Below are positions 7,804 through 15,153 of a stretch of 64,000 bases of DNA, piece after piece. The first letter of the stretch is position 1; the number at the start of each line of letters is the position of its first letter. A program made the position numbers and the translations under genes. The notes beneath the pieces were generated by a model, which searched no databases, was not told the DNA's origin, and saw only the letters and a program-made list of their open reading frames with translations. The stretch lies in assembly GCF_035982055.1 (NCBI RefSeq), contig NZ_CP108427.1, positions 5,951,001 through 6,015,000 on the forward strand, read 5' to 3'. Source of the DNA: Streptomyces sp. NBC_01288 (GTDB lineage: Bacteria; Actinomycetota; Actinomycetes; Streptomycetales; Streptomycetaceae).

Positions 7804-8784
7804 TCACGCCTGCGGCTCGCCCCTACTGCCCGCCCGACTCAGCCGTTCCCCCAACTCCCTTACGTACGTCACCAGTTCCTCCGGCTCGTGCACCGTGAAC
7901 TCGCACCCCAGCATGGCCAGCCGTACGGCCAGCCAGTCCACCGCGTCGCCGGTCGTGGCGCGCAGGCGGCAGCTGTGCTCGTCGAGCGGCTCCGGGGCGC
8001 CGAGCCAGGCGGGGATGCGGGCCGCGACGACGTCGGCGGGGGCGGCGAAGGTGACGGCGTACTCGTACGTCTCCTGACGCCGGTGCATCGACTGCCGTAG
8101 GTACTCCGCCGCGCTTCCGGTCGGCAGCTCGCGCGGGGTGAACCGGGCCCCGGTGGCGAAGGGCTGGCTCACCCGGTCCACCCGGAAGGTCCGCCAGTCC
8201 TCGCGGTCGAGGTCGTAGGCGACGAGGTACCAGCGCTGCCCGGTCGAGACGAGCCGGTACGGCTCCGTCACGCGGCGGGACTCGGTGCCGTCCTTGGCGC
8301 GGTAGGCGAAGCGCAGCCGCTCCCGGCCGGCCACCGTCGAGGCCATGACGGTCAGTGTCTCGGGGGCGATGCTCGCGCCGTCGCCACTGGTCAGCGGGGT
8401 CGTGGCGGCCTGGAGGGTGGCGACCCGGTGCCGCAGCCGCGAGGGCAGTACCTGTTCCAGCTTCGCCAGGGCCCGTACGGAGGCCTCGTCCACGCCCTCG
8501 ACCGCGTGCCCGGCGCCCGCGCGCAGGCCGACCGCGATCGCCACCGCCTCCTCGTCGTCCAGCACCAGCGGGGGCATCGCCTTGCCCGCGACGAGCCGGT
8601 AGCCGCCGTCGGAGCCGAGCGTCGCCTGCACGGGGTAGCCGAGTTCGCGGAGCCGGTCGATGTCCCGGCGGACCGTGCGCCGGGACACCCCGAGCCGGTC
8701 GGCCAGCTCGCCGCCGGGCCACTCGCGGGGCGTCTGGAGGAGCGAGAGGAGCTGGAGGAGCCGGGCCGGGGTGTCCGTCGTCAT
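7804..8784 (-). CDS. WYL-domain transcriptional regulator with DeoR-type HTH
   Basis: The 326-residue protein has an N-terminal helix-turn-helix, 'RLLQLLSLLQTPREWPGGELADRLGVSRRTVRRDIDRL' (residues 8-46), a middle WYL domain, 'RLRFAYRAKDGTESRRVTEPYRLVSTGQRWYLVAYD', and a C-terminal WCX extension. WYL proteins are regulators that respond to nucleotide or nucleic-acid-like ligands. It diverges from an MFS exporter at 8847, with a 16-bp perfect palindrome in the 62-bp gap, so it very probably controls that exporter and itself. Confidence 0.92.
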   Translation of the reverse strand: MTTDTPARLLQLLSLLQTPREWPGGELADRLGVSRRTVRRDIDRLRELGYPVQATLGSDGGYRLVAGKAMPPLVLDDEEAVAIAVGLRAGAGHAVEGVDEASVRALAKLEQVLPSRLRHRVATLQAATTPLTSGDGASIAPETLTVMASTVAGRERLRFAYRAKDGTESRRVTEPYRLVSTGQRWYLVAYDLDREDWRTFRVDRVSQPFATGARFTPRELPTGSAAEYLRQSMHRRQETYEYAVTFAAPADVVAARIPAWLGAPEPLDEHSCRLRATTGDAVDWLAVRLAMLGCEFTVHEPEELVTYVRELGERLSRAGSRGEPQA

Positions 8785-8818
8785 GAGTTCGAGGATGCCG
8801 TAGAACTAGGACACGATC

Positions 8819-8834
8819 TGACCTAATGAGGTCA
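8819..8834. promoter_or_regulatory. Operator-like palindrome between WYL regulator and MFS exporter
   Basis: TGACCT-AATG-AGGTCA is a perfect 6+6 bp dyad in the middle of the 62-bp divergent intergenic region. It would overlap the promoters of both genes and is the obvious site for the WYL regulator. Confidence 0.6.
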
Positions 8835-8846
8835 TAGCTTCAAGCC

Positions 8847-10355
8847 ATGACCTCCACCGAAACCCTTGTCGACAGCCCGACAGACGTGGCGGACCCGGTA
8901 CGCACCGGTGACCGGCGTCGCTGGTTCGCCCTCGCGATCGTGATGACCGCGGCCTTCATGGACCTCGTCGACGTCACGATCGTCAATGTCGCGATCCCGT
9001 CGATCCAGCGGGACGCGGGCGCGTCCTTCAGCCAGATCCAGTGGATAACGGCCGGTTACGCGCTCGCCTTCGCCGCCGGGCTGATCACCGGCGGGCGGCT
9101 CGGTGACATCTACGGCCGTAAGCGCCTGTTCCTCCTCGGGATCGGTGGCTTCACGCTCGCCTCGGCGCTGTGCGGCTTCGCCGCGAACCCGGAGATGCTG
9201 GTCGCCTCGCGCATCCTTCAGGGCGGGATGGCGGCGATGATGGTGCCGCAGGTGCTGTCGATCGTGCACGCGACCTTCCCGGCACACGAACGGGGCAAGG
9301 TGTTCGGGCTGTTCGGCGCGATCGTCGGCCTGGGCGCGGTCTCGGGCCCGCTGCTCGGCGCGCTGCTCACCGAGTGGAACCTCTTCGGTCTCGAATGGCG
9401 CCCGATCTTCCTGATCAACCTGCCGGTGGGAATCGCCGGCCTGATCCTCGGCAGCCGTTTCATCACCGAGTCGAAGGCGCCGCGCGCGCTGAAGCTGGAC
9501 CTCGTCGGCGTCGCTCTGGTCACCCTCGGTCTGCTGATGCTGCTCTATCCGCTCACCCGGGGCGACGAACTGGGCTGGCCCGCCTGGGGGTTCGTGTCGA
9601 TGTCCGGCTCGATCGGCGTCTTCTCGGCGCTGGTGGCGTACGAGAAGCGGAAGGCGGCGCGGGACGGTTCGCCGCTCGTCGAGCTGTCGCTGTTCGAGGT
9701 GAAGAGCTTCGCGGCGGGCATCGCGGTCCAGACGGTCTTCGGGGTCGGACTCGGCATCTTCTTCCTGGTCTGGACGCTGTACATGCAGATCGGGCTGGGC
9801 TGGAGCCCGCTGCGGGCGGGGCTGACCGGCGTACCGTTCTCGATCGCGGTCTCGGTGGCGGCCGGGATGTCCGTGCAGAAGCTGGTGCCGCGCGTCGGCG
9901 GACGCAACGTCCTCCAGGCCGGTGCGCTGGTGATGACGGTGGGCGTGCTGCTCTACCTCTGGGAGTCCGACCGGTACCAACTGGCCATCGCCTCCTGGCA
10001 GATGGCGCTCCCGCTCGTCGTGATGGGCGCCGGCATGGGCCTGATCTTCGCCCCGCTGACCGACACGATCCTCTCCGAAGTGCCGCGCGAGCACGCTGGT
10101 TCGGCGTCCGGACTCATCAACACCGTTCAGCAGATGGGCAATGCGCTGGGGCTCGGGCTGGTATCGGTGGTCTTCTTCGGCTCGATCGGCGACCGGCTGA
10201 CCCCGGCGCAGGTGGGCCCGGCGTTCGTGAACGCCTTCCAGAACGCGCTGGGTTGGGTGGCCGCGGTGATGGGCTTGATCTTCCTGCTGATGTTCGCGTT
10301 GCCGGGGCGGGCGGCGGGGCGGGTGGCCAAGGAGGCGGCGCAGAACGGGAGTTGA
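8847..10355 (+). CDS. MFS drug exporter, DHA2 family
   Basis: The 502-residue protein has about 14 hydrophobic segments. TM1 carries 'MDLVDVTIVNVAIPSIQ' (motif D1), the loop after TM2 has 'GGRLGDIYGRKRLFLLG' (motif A), and 'GLGAVSGPLLGALLTEW' corresponds to motif C in TM5. The C-terminal half has 'SEVPREHAGSASGLINTVQQMGNALG', common in QacA/EmrB homologues. It diverges from the WYL regulator, which is its probable repressor. A strong GC stem-loop at 10389-10435 ends the unit. The transported drug is unknown. Confidence 0.92.
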   Translation: MTSTETLVDSPTDVADPVRTGDRRRWFALAIVMTAAFMDLVDVTIVNVAIPSIQRDAGASFSQIQWITAGYALAFAAGLITGGRLGDIYGRKRLFLLGIGGFTLASALCGFAANPEMLVASRILQGGMAAMMVPQVLSIVHATFPAHERGKVFGLFGAIVGLGAVSGPLLGALLTEWNLFGLEWRPIFLINLPVGIAGLILGSRFITESKAPRALKLDLVGVALVTLGLLMLLYPLTRGDELGWPAWGFVSMSGSIGVFSALVAYEKRKAARDGSPLVELSLFEVKSFAAGIAVQTVFGVGLGIFFLVWTLYMQIGLGWSPLRAGLTGVPFSIAVSVAAGMSVQKLVPRVGGRNVLQAGALVMTVGVLLYLWESDRYQLAIASWQMALPLVVMGAGMGLIFAPLTDTILSEVPREHAGSASGLINTVQQMGNALGLGLVSVVFFGSIGDRLTPAQVGPAFVNAFQNALGWVAAVMGLIFLLMFALPGRAAGRVAKEAAQNGS

Positions 10356-10388
10356 TGCCGCCCGCCGCCACACGGGATGTCGTACGAC

Positions 10389-10435
10389 AGCGCCCCGCCC
10401 CGAGGCAGTACGGGGGCGGGGCGCTCGACGTGAAA
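10389..10435 (+). terminator. GC-rich terminator hairpin after the MFS gene
   Basis: AGCGCCCCGCCCC (10389-10401) pairs with GGGGCGGGGCGCT (10423-10435), a 13-bp perfect stem, 34 bp after the stop codon at 10355. Confidence 0.75.
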
Positions 10436-11189
10436 CGCCGGATGATGGCGTACGCCGGTGCTCACATGGAGGCGTACGCGGGGCGGTTCGACGGCGCGCT
10501 CCGGGGTGATCGCCGCACTACGTACCTGAATGATCGGTTCTGTGGGGAACACGCCGACTTCGGGTGTCTCGTGCGCTCAACTGACCTGCGTCGCAAGAAA
10601 ACTGACAGGGTGTGAGTTGTTGGTGTGACGGGCGGGCCCGGGGTGCGTGCCGGGGGTGTCGGCGCGGAGTCGGGTGTGGTGGCCTTATTCGTTTGTCGAC
10701 CTTTACGATGTGCGGCGGCGAACCGTTGATTTCCGTTCAGGATTCCGCCCGTCGGCCGGGATCGCCGCATTTTCTGTCGGCTCGGATTGCCCCTCGAAAA
10801 GAAATAGCTGCGGCGGTGATCGGTTAATCGAGCGGGTCGGAGTTGCGTGCTCCACATGTTTTGCGGGGCGCGCTTCTGTTTGGCGAGGCTGTCGGCCGGG
10901 CGGGGTCGGGGTGGCCGAATCTGTTTACTCTTGATCGATGGCAATCATTTGATAACGCTGTCATGTCCCTGAGTGGGGCGGGAGGGTCTTGCTCCCACGT
11001 GGAAAAAAGGGGCAAAAAGCGCGGCCGGTCTGAGTGTTCCGACGGCGTGTGTGGAGAGGTGTGCTGTCGGTGACAATCCCTACGGGAGGGGTTTTCGCCC
11101 GGTCATCCACCATCGGGGGCTCGATGTTGCCGGCCGGGGAGTGACCCGAACGGCATCCGTGGTGTTTACTGGGCACCGGTCTGATCCTT

Positions 11190-11215
11190 GGTGGGTCCGG
11201 ACCATTTCGGGAGGT
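11190..11215 (+). repeat. Left arm of a 26-bp inverted repeat
   Basis: The arm begins GGTGGGTCCGGACC and ends CGGGAGGT. It matches the reverse complement of 11562-11587 at 24 of 26 positions, with 346 bp between the arms. Each arm carries an internal CCGGA...TCCGG-like dyad, so the arms could also be two regulator sites in opposite orientation. Confidence 0.7.
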
Positions 11216-11352
11216 CCTGGGGGTGGTGCCCCGGGGCCTCCTGTTTTTGCCGCCGGTTCGCGTGGGCGTCATATGTCGGCCACCTGGGAAGAGCTTTTTT
11301 CCACCCTTGGAAAGGGTGTCGATAACCGGGTCGGGTGCGATCGGTAATGAGG

Positions 11353-11377
11353 CGAAGGGGAATTTCTTTCCCCTTCG
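11353..11377. other. Perfect hairpin in the intergenic region
   Basis: CGAAGGGGAA (11353-11362) pairs with TTCCCCTTCG (11368-11377) around a 5-nt loop. It lies between the arms of the large inverted repeat. It may be a terminator or attenuator; no T-run follows directly. Confidence 0.45.
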
Positions 11378-11561
11378 AATTTCCCGTGATCTTCTGTAAT
11401 AAAACCCCACGGTCAGGGGTTCCTGGCAAGATCCACATTCCTCGCGAGCATCCTCGAAAACACGACTGGCTCTTCACTCCTGGCGAGGGGTACGGTCTAT
11501 CCCGCGTCACTGTTTCCCACCGCTTCCACCCGCCGGGCCCACACCAGCCGGGCGGTGCCGC

Positions 11562-11587
11562 ACCTCCCGGAATGTTCCGGACCCACC
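11562..11587 (-). repeat. Right arm of the 26-bp inverted repeat
   Basis: Reads ACCTCCCGGAATG...GGACCCACC, the reverse complement of 11190-11215 with two mismatches. It ends 60 bp upstream of the possible small gene at 11648. Confidence 0.7.
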
Positions 11588-11647
11588 ACCCGGAACCTCG
11601 CTGACCAGCGGGGCTCCCACGCGCAGACACTACGAGGATCGGACTCG

Positions 11648-11794
11648 ATGCGTACCGTCAACGACGACGGCGTATTCCCGCCGTCGTGCCGCGACTCCCG
11701 CGGCCCCCTACCCGTGACACACCGTCACCCTCGTGCACTTCAGGGCGCGTACGCCGGTACACGCGCCATCACGGCCGTCGGCGCGGGGGAGTGA
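11648..11794 (+). CDS. Possible 48-residue protein translationally coupled to the Crp-like gene
   Basis: An ATG at 11648 is preceded by GAGGA at a 9-nt spacing. The frame stays open for 48 codons and ends at the TGA 11792-11794, inside the segment GTGAGCGTG that carries the start of the next gene. The peptide (MRTVNDDGVFPPSCRDSRG..., ending in TAVGAGE) shows no domain, signal peptide or membrane segment. Third-position GC is about 70-75 percent, lower than in the neighbours. It could be a leader peptide that couples translation to the regulator downstream, or a chance frame. I do not recognise it. Confidence 0.4.
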   Translation: MRTVNDDGVFPPSCRDSRGPLPVTHRHPRALQGAYAGTRAITAVGAGE

Positions 11795-11796
11795 GC

Positions 11797-12528
11797 GTGC
11801 CCTCGACAGCCCCCGCCAACCGGCCGACCGATCTTCTCCTGGGCCACGAGAAAAAGCCCGAGGGGAGCTTCCTGCGGCGTCTGTCGGCCGAGGACTGGCG
11901 CTTTCTGCTCCAGGACGACCTGCGGGGCCGCTGTTTCGGCCAGGACGAGCACCTGCCGCTGGGTCCGGACGACCGGAACGTGTACATGATCTGGGACGGC
12001 GTCGTACGACAGGACCGCTTCCCGCTCGGCGACTGGGCCGGCGCCCCCACCGTCACACGGTTCAGGGGCGGCGGCCAACTGGTCGGCGAGGCCAAGCTCA
12101 TCACCCTCGACTCCGCCGTCCGCACCAGGTGCCTGACCAGGACCGTGGTCATCCCCTGCCGCGCACACCGCTTCAACATCCTGCTGAACCGCAGGACCGA
12201 CGCCAAGATCGCGCTTCTGCGCAGCCTTGAGGACCGCAACCGCAGCGACGAACTCGTCTACACCCTCACCACTCTGCCGCCCCTGAAGCGCACCGGCGGA
12301 CTCCTGGCACATCTCGCCGACACGGCGGGCTCCCGCGACCCGCGGACGGGCTCCGTCACCATCACCGGCCCGGGCCAGAAGGACATCGCGGCCGCCCTTC
12401 AACTAGCCGTCTCCACCACGGAGAACGCGCTCCGGACCCTGCGCTACTCGGGGGTCATCGAAGCCCGGTACCGCCAGTTCGTCGTGCACGACGTCGACGC
12501 GCTGCGTCACCTCGACGCCGGGAACTGA
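11797..12528 (+). CDS. Crp/Fnr-like transcriptional regulator
   Basis: The 243-residue protein fits the Crp layout. The N-terminal half is a cyclic-nucleotide-binding-like beta-barrel ('LRGRCFGQDEHLPLGPDDRNVYMIWDGVV' ... 'GGGQLVGEAKLI' in the place of the phosphate-binding cassette). The C-terminal winged helix has 'DIAAALQLAVSTTENALRTLRYSGVIEARYRQFVV'. The canonical cNMP-binding residues are not evident, so the ligand may differ. The GTG at 11797 is chosen because GGGGGA lies 6 nt upstream; GTG 11791 in the same frame has no room for a Shine-Dalgarno. It lies downstream of the large inverted-repeat region, with an unknown protein gene 81 bp further on. Confidence 0.78.
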   Translation: MPSTAPANRPTDLLLGHEKKPEGSFLRRLSAEDWRFLLQDDLRGRCFGQDEHLPLGPDDRNVYMIWDGVVRQDRFPLGDWAGAPTVTRFRGGGQLVGEAKLITLDSAVRTRCLTRTVVIPCRAHRFNILLNRRTDAKIALLRSLEDRNRSDELVYTLTTLPPLKRTGGLLAHLADTAGSRDPRTGSVTITGPGQKDIAAALQLAVSTTENALRTLRYSGVIEARYRQFVVHDVDALRHLDAGN

Positions 12529-12609
12529 CACCGCCGGGTCCGTCGGACCCCCGTCCCGCCACACCGTTCACCCTCCCCGCTCGCGCTTCATCCCCGAACG
12601 GATCACCGC

Positions 12610-13098
12610 ATGATGACCAGCACCTTCCTGGTGTCCGGCGCCTCTGCCCTCGGCGGAGTTGTCCTCTCCGCGCTGTCCCAACGGCAGCAGAGACAGTTCT
12701 TCGCCTGGACGCGGAACATCCGCCGCAAGGACGAGACGAACACCGACTTCGACAAGCCGGCCGAGTGGCTCGGCGACCTCTACAAGGCCCAGTGCGGCCT
12801 CACCCGGAAGCCCTGTGTCGCCGACGACTTCGTGGAGATCTCCCGGACCGGCAACATGATCGAGGGCATAGCCGACGACACCGAGGCTGTTCGGCTCGTA
12901 CTGACGAAGGTCGTCGAGTGCGTGCGGGACTACGTCGCCACCGCCCTGCCCGAGGTCGACCCGGCGGCCGCACACCTCGGTGTCCAGGAGTGCCACGCCC
13001 GGCTCGTCCAGGCCATGCGTCAGGAGGCCGCCCGGGGCGAACTGGTACGCGCCATCCTCGCCGCCCAGAAGAGGATCAAGGACCTGCGCCGCAGCTGA
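12610..13098 (+). CDS. Hypothetical protein with possible N-terminal membrane segment
   Basis: I do not recognise this 162-residue protein. It starts with two consecutive ATG codons (12610 and 12613); the Shine-Dalgarno is weak. Residues 3-20 ('TSTFLVSGASALGGVVLSAL') are moderately hydrophobic and could anchor it. The rest is soluble, charged and helical, ending in 'ILAAQKRIKDLRRS', with two cysteines about 9 residues apart ('CGLTRKPCVADDF'). Codon bias is normal, so it is a real gene. Its position 81 bp after the Crp-like regulator suggests co-transcription. Confidence 0.7.
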   Translation: MMTSTFLVSGASALGGVVLSALSQRQQRQFFAWTRNIRRKDETNTDFDKPAEWLGDLYKAQCGLTRKPCVADDFVEISRTGNMIEGIADDTEAVRLVLTKVVECVRDYVATALPEVDPAAAHLGVQECHARLVQAMRQEAARGELVRAILAAQKRIKDLRRS

Positions 13099-13177
13099 CC
13101 GCCCACCGCAAGGCACCCCCGAAAAGACACCGGACGGCGCCCCCTAAAGATCCCTCTGCCCGTTCATGTCCACCTAA

Positions 13178-13243
13178 TGCCCGAACCTGTTTACTTTCCG
13201 GAAATCCGGGCGTAGCCTCCGAGCGAAACCACAAGTTCGGGCA
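13178..13243. promoter_or_regulatory. Inverted 13-bp sites flanking the fruR promoter region
   Basis: TGCCCGAACCTGT (13178-13190) and ACAAGTTCGGGCA (13231-13243) are inverted copies that differ at one position. They are separated by 40 bp that includes the palindrome TTTCCGGAAA (13195-13204). They lie 21-86 bp upstream of the DeoR-type regulator's start and are good candidates for its autoregulatory operators. Confidence 0.55.
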
Positions 13244-13263
13244 CAGGTCGGAGGCGAACGGAC

Positions 13264-14025
13264 ATGTACGCACCGGAGCGGCAGCAGGAGATCCTCCGGC
13301 TGGCCCGTGACGGCGGCCGGGTGGACGTGATCTCGCTGGCCGAGGAGTTCCAGGTCACGGCGGAGACGATCCGCCGGGATCTGAAGGCCCTCGACCGCGC
13401 GGGACTCGTCCGCCGGGTGCACGGCGGTGCCATACCCGCCGGGCGGCTGGACTTCGAGCCGGACCTCGCCGAGCGCGAGTCGACGGCGGCCGACGAGAAG
13501 GACCGCATCGCCAAGGCGGCCCTCGCCGAGCTGCCGACGCAGGGCACGGTGATCCTCGACGCCGGTACGACGATCGCCCGCCTCGCGGGAATCATCCCGC
13601 TGGAGGCCGAGCTCACCGTCGTCACCCACTCGCTGCCCATCGCGGCCCGCCTCGCGGACCACCCGGGCATGCAGCTCCACCTCGTCGGGGGGCGCGTGCG
13701 GCACCGTACGCGCGCCGCCGTCGACGCCTGGGCGCTGCGGGCGTACGGCGAGATCCGCGCCGACGTCGTGTTCGTCGCCGCCAACGGCTTCTCCGCCGGG
13801 CACGGGCTGACCACCCCCGACCTCGCCGAGGCCGCCGTGAAGCGCGCGGCGATGTCCGCCGCCCGCCGCGTGGTGCTGCTCGCCGACTCCGCCAAGCACG
13901 GCCAGGAGCACTTCGCCCGCTTCGGCGCCCTGAGCGACGTGGACCTGCTGATCACCGACAGCGGGCTGAGCCCAGAAGACGCCACCGCCATGGAGCGCGG
14001 CGGCATGGAAGTAGTGCGCGCATGA
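13264..14025 (+). CDS. fruR: DeoR family regulator of the fructose operon
   Basis: The 253-residue protein is a classic DeoR/GlpR repressor. The N-terminal HTH is 'RQQEILRLARDGGRVDVISLAEEFQVTAETIRRDLKALDRAGLVRRVHGGA'. The C-terminal sugar-phosphate-isomerase-like domain includes 'TVILDAGTTIARLAG', 'VVTHSLPIA' and 'VVLLADSAKHG'. It overlaps fruK by 4 bp (ATGA), which makes it the first gene of the fructose PTS operon. The usual effector of such regulators is fructose-1-phosphate. The inverted sites at 13178-13243 fit autoregulation. The gene name is by synteny. Confidence 0.93.
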   Translation: MYAPERQQEILRLARDGGRVDVISLAEEFQVTAETIRRDLKALDRAGLVRRVHGGAIPAGRLDFEPDLAERESTAADEKDRIAKAALAELPTQGTVILDAGTTIARLAGIIPLEAELTVVTHSLPIAARLADHPGMQLHLVGGRVRHRTRAAVDAWALRAYGEIRADVVFVAANGFSAGHGLTTPDLAEAAVKRAAMSAARRVVLLADSAKHGQEHFARFGALSDVDLLITDSGLSPEDATAMERGGMEVVRA

Positions 14026-14969
14026 TCCTCACCGTCACCCCGAACCCCTCCCTCGACCGCACCTACGAGGTCCCCTCCCTCGACCGCGGCGAGGTCATAC
14101 GGGCCACCGGCGAGCGCATGGACCCGGGCGGCAAGGGCGTCAACGTCTCCCGCGCGGTCGCCGCCGCGGGCCGCCGTACGGTCGCCGTCCTGCCGCTCGG
14201 GGGAGCGCCGGGCGCGCTGGTCGCGGACCTGCTCGACGCGCAGGGCATCGAGGTCGCGCCGGTCCCGGTCGCCGGGGCCACCCGCTCGAACATCGCCCTC
14301 GCCGAGGCGGACGGCGTCCTCACGAAGATCAACGCTCCCGGGCCCGAACTGACCGCCGCCGAACAGGAGTTGCTCCTGGAGACGGTCCGCCGGCAGTCCC
14401 GTGACGCCGACTGGATCGCCTGCTGCGGCAGCCTTCCGCGCGGCCTCGCGCCGTCCTGGTACGCCGAGTTGGTGGCCCGCGCGCACGCCGTCGGCGTCCG
14501 TATCGCCCTGGACACCTCCGGCCCCGCGCTCATCGAGGCCCTGCGCGAACGCCCCGACGTCGTCAAGCCCAACGCCGAGGAACTCGCGGAGGCCGTCTCC
14601 CGCCCCCTCGCCACCGTCGGCGACGCGGTCAAAGCGGCGGAAGAACTACGGGAGTTGGGCGCCGGCGCCGTCCTCGCCAGCCTCGGCGCCGACGGGCAGC
14701 TGCTGGTGGACGGCTCCGGTGTCTGGTTCGGCAGCGCGCGCGTCGACGTCGTACGCAGCAATGTCGGCGCGGGGGACTCCTCGCTGGCCGGCTTCCTCAT
14801 CGCCGGCGGCCACGGCCCCGAAGCCCTGGCCTCGGCGGTCGCCCACGGCGCCGCCGCCGTCCAGCTCCCCGGCAGCGTGATGCCCACCCCGGCCGACCTG
14901 GACCCGGCCGCGGTGACGGTCACGGCGGACGTCCCGGTGGACCGCGTCCTGACGGAGCCGGTGACATGA
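14022..14969 (+). CDS. fruK: 1-phosphofructokinase
   Basis: The 315-residue protein is a PfkB-family kinase that phosphorylates fructose-1-phosphate to fructose-1,6-bisphosphate with ATP. Visible signatures: 'MILTVTPNPSLDRTYEVP' at the start, 'DPGGKGVNVSRAVAAAG' for substrate binding, and 'SNVGAGDSSLAGFL' near the C terminus, where the GAGD aspartate is the catalytic base. Its ATG overlaps the fruR stop by 4 bp. The stop codon lies in the first copy of a 36-bp tandem repeat that fills part of the 184-bp gap before fruA. Confidence 0.95.
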   Translation: MILTVTPNPSLDRTYEVPSLDRGEVIRATGERMDPGGKGVNVSRAVAAAGRRTVAVLPLGGAPGALVADLLDAQGIEVAPVPVAGATRSNIALAEADGVLTKINAPGPELTAAEQELLLETVRRQSRDADWIACCGSLPRGLAPSWYAELVARAHAVGVRIALDTSGPALIEALRERPDVVKPNAEELAEAVSRPLATVGDAVKAAEELRELGAGAVLASLGADGQLLVDGSGVWFGSARVDVVRSNVGAGDSSLAGFLIAGGHGPEALASAVAHGAAAVQLPGSVMPTPADLDPAAVTVTADVPVDRVLTEPVT

Positions 14970-15015
14970 GCGCGCTCATGCGTCCTGACGGAGCCGGTTG
15001 CATGAGCGCGCTCAC
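14944..15015 (+). repeat. 36-bp tandem duplication across the fruK 3' end
   Basis: The unit at 14944-14979 is repeated directly at 14980-15015 with three mismatches. Each copy contains the perfect palindrome TGAGCGCGCTCA (14967-14978 and 15003-15014). The first palindrome overlaps the fruK stop codon. The duplication looks recent, and the spaced dyads could serve as operator or RNA-processing sites in the fruK-fruA gap. Confidence 0.85.
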
Positions 15016-15153
15016 GGTCTCTACGACCGCCCACCTCCGCTCCCTGTTAACCGCCGCCCCCTTCCGGCAGTCCCGTAGTACCCCCGTCCCCGTCCCCGTC
15101 CTCACCCCCGCCCACGGCAGTCCCCGGGCGATACGCGTGCGAAGGAGCCCGCG

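Larger units (their letters stand above)
10436..11647. other. 1.2 kb intergenic region, less GC-rich, with inverted repeats and hairpins
   Basis: I find no convincing protein gene here: every open frame on either strand lacks the strong third-position GC bias of the neighbours. The stretch has many A/T runs (for example around 10730-11010 and 11280-11420), unusual for this genome. It holds a 26-bp inverted repeat pair (11190-11215 and 11562-11587), a perfect 10-bp-stem hairpin at 11353-11377, a CACCCTT/AAGGGTG hairpin near 11302-11318 and an AACCCC/GGGGTT hairpin near 11403-11421. It leads into the Crp-like locus at 11648-12528. It could be a long regulatory leader, a non-coding RNA gene or a decayed insertion. 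Confidence 0.6.

Noticed and set aside
11335..11604. Short open frames in the 10.4-11.6 kb gap
   Set aside because: No Shine-Dalgarno, no third-position GC bias, no domain, and they run through the inverted repeat arms.
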